A DNA stretch of 5,643 bases, from assembly GCA_002403515.1 (NCBI GenBank), contig DHHZ01000078.1, positions 1 to 5,643 on the forward strand. The letters are read 5' to 3'. This stretch comes from Legionellales bacterium UBA4759 (lineage in GTDB: Bacteria; Pseudomonadota; Gammaproteobacteria; Legionellales; Legionellaceae). A model generated the notes under the pieces. The model ran no database searches. It was not told the origin of the DNA and worked only from the letters and a program-made list of their open reading frames with translations. The position numbers were made by a program, and so were the translations under genes. Below, piece by piece: positions 5,080-5,643 of the stretch; position 1 is the first letter of the stretch; the number at the start of each line of letters is the position of its first letter.

Positions 5080-5643
5080 ATGATAAGAGTCAGATTAAAT
5101 CCAATCAAAATTGCAGGTATGATAGGAGCTTGGAGGTATCTTTTTATACGCTAATACAAACTTATTACAACCCTATGCACCACTTCGTCCACAAGATATA
5201 ATTTCACCCAAGCAAATCACACCTATACCTTTACCTAAGACATTAACAGAATTTTGCAAAGAGTCTCGCAAAAAATTTCTCAATGCTCATTTGGTGATGG
5301 GGCAAAAAAAATTACGCAAAGTAAACCATATCATTATTTATTTAAATGGCGATTTACTTTTGTTAAAAAGAACGGCTCAAGATTCCTATGAGCTTATCAA
5401 CCAGTTAGAAACACCTGCTAAACAAGAGCCTTACCAATTGATTAAAACCATTTCTCATCAAGCGGTTTTATTGAGTACGATATTAGATAATGTTCTTAAA
5501 AATGAAACTTCTATAGAAGATGGCATGAAGGATTTACAGGAATTAAAACACGATGTGAATACCTTGAAACATAACTATACAGATAAAGTAAGACATGAAG
5601 AAGCGGTCATCAATTTGATATTATTGAAGCGGGCGAGAATTTC
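5080..5643 (+). pseudogene. Frame-disrupted gene for a membrane-anchored coiled-coil protein (3' end outside window)
   Basis: The frame from the ATG at 5080 encodes 24 residues (MIRVRLNPIKIAGMIGAW...) and stops at TAA 5152-5154. The +1 frame, closed by TAG at 5123-5125, is open from 5126 to the window edge, about 172 codons. It reads GGIFLYANTNLL, then a Pro-rich stretch (PYAPLRPQD), then a Leu/Lys-rich helical region with LVMGQKKLRK, IIIYLNGDLLLLKR and later heptad-like helices. Joining the frames around 5130 gives one continuous hydrophobic segment (KIAGMIGA plus GGIFLYANTNLL) after a basic N-terminus, as in a signal anchor. A single extra base near there is therefore the simplest explanation. 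The open frame has no usual start codon before TTG/GTG/ATG at 5291-5297, and none has a good ribosome site. Alternatives are programmed +1 frameshifting or a sequencing error. No family is recognised. It is divergent from the 666-residue gene and may be functionally linked to it. Confidence 0.6.

Noticed and set aside
5297..5643. An independent gene starting at ATG 5297 in the open rightward frame.
   Set aside because: No ribosome site precedes it, and coding character extends upstream to about 5130, where it joins the well-signalled start at 5080 through a one-base frame change.

Overview
The window looks like part of an AT-rich gammaproteobacterial genome. Its left third carries light- and flavin-related genes in a tight operon. 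Its right two thirds carry large, helical, effector-like proteins with no enzyme signature that I recognise. This mix, together with the AT-rich codon use, suggests a host-associated or intracellular lineage such as Legionellales or a Berkiella/Coxiella relative. That placement is inference; no rRNA or marker gene is present to fix it.

Left block, + strand (1-2007). The window opens inside the 3' end of a photolyase/cryptochrome gene, of which only the C-terminal tail is visible. A DUF2237 protein follows (287-655). Next come two adjoining genes that together carry the two halves of a photolyase, but as separate proteins and in reversed order. The FAD-binding helical domain comes first (658-1449) and the alpha/beta Rossmann-like domain second (1446-1877), joined by an ATGA stop/start overlap. 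The block ends with a 45-residue DUF2256 protein (1870-2007) that lies below usual ORF length cut-offs and overlaps its upstream neighbour by 8 bases. The spacing and overlaps indicate one transcript with translational coupling. My inference is that 658-1877 encodes a two-subunit photolyase-like flavoprotein, with DUF2256 and DUF2237 as accessory proteins.

Middle block, - strand (2056-4870). Two convergent genes read leftward from a consensus sigma70 promoter. The first is a 666-residue helical protein with a possible membrane segment and a Ser/Thr/Ala/Pro-rich linker. The second, 16 bases downstream, is a 265-residue protein with a faintly leucine-rich-repeat-like body and a C-terminal hydrophobic hairpin. 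They form a two-gene operon that ends at an intrinsic terminator overlapping the 3' end of the DUF2256 gene.

Right block (4871-5643). A 209-base divergent control region holds two candidate leftward promoters and one rightward promoter. The rightward gene starts at 5080 with a strong ribosome binding site, but its frame stops after 24 codons. A second frame, offset by +1, then runs open to the window edge. It is either a frameshifted pseudogene, a sequence error, or a recoded gene; the sequence just before the frame change resembles the release-factor-2 frameshift site. No tRNA, rRNA, CRISPR array or insertion sequence was found.
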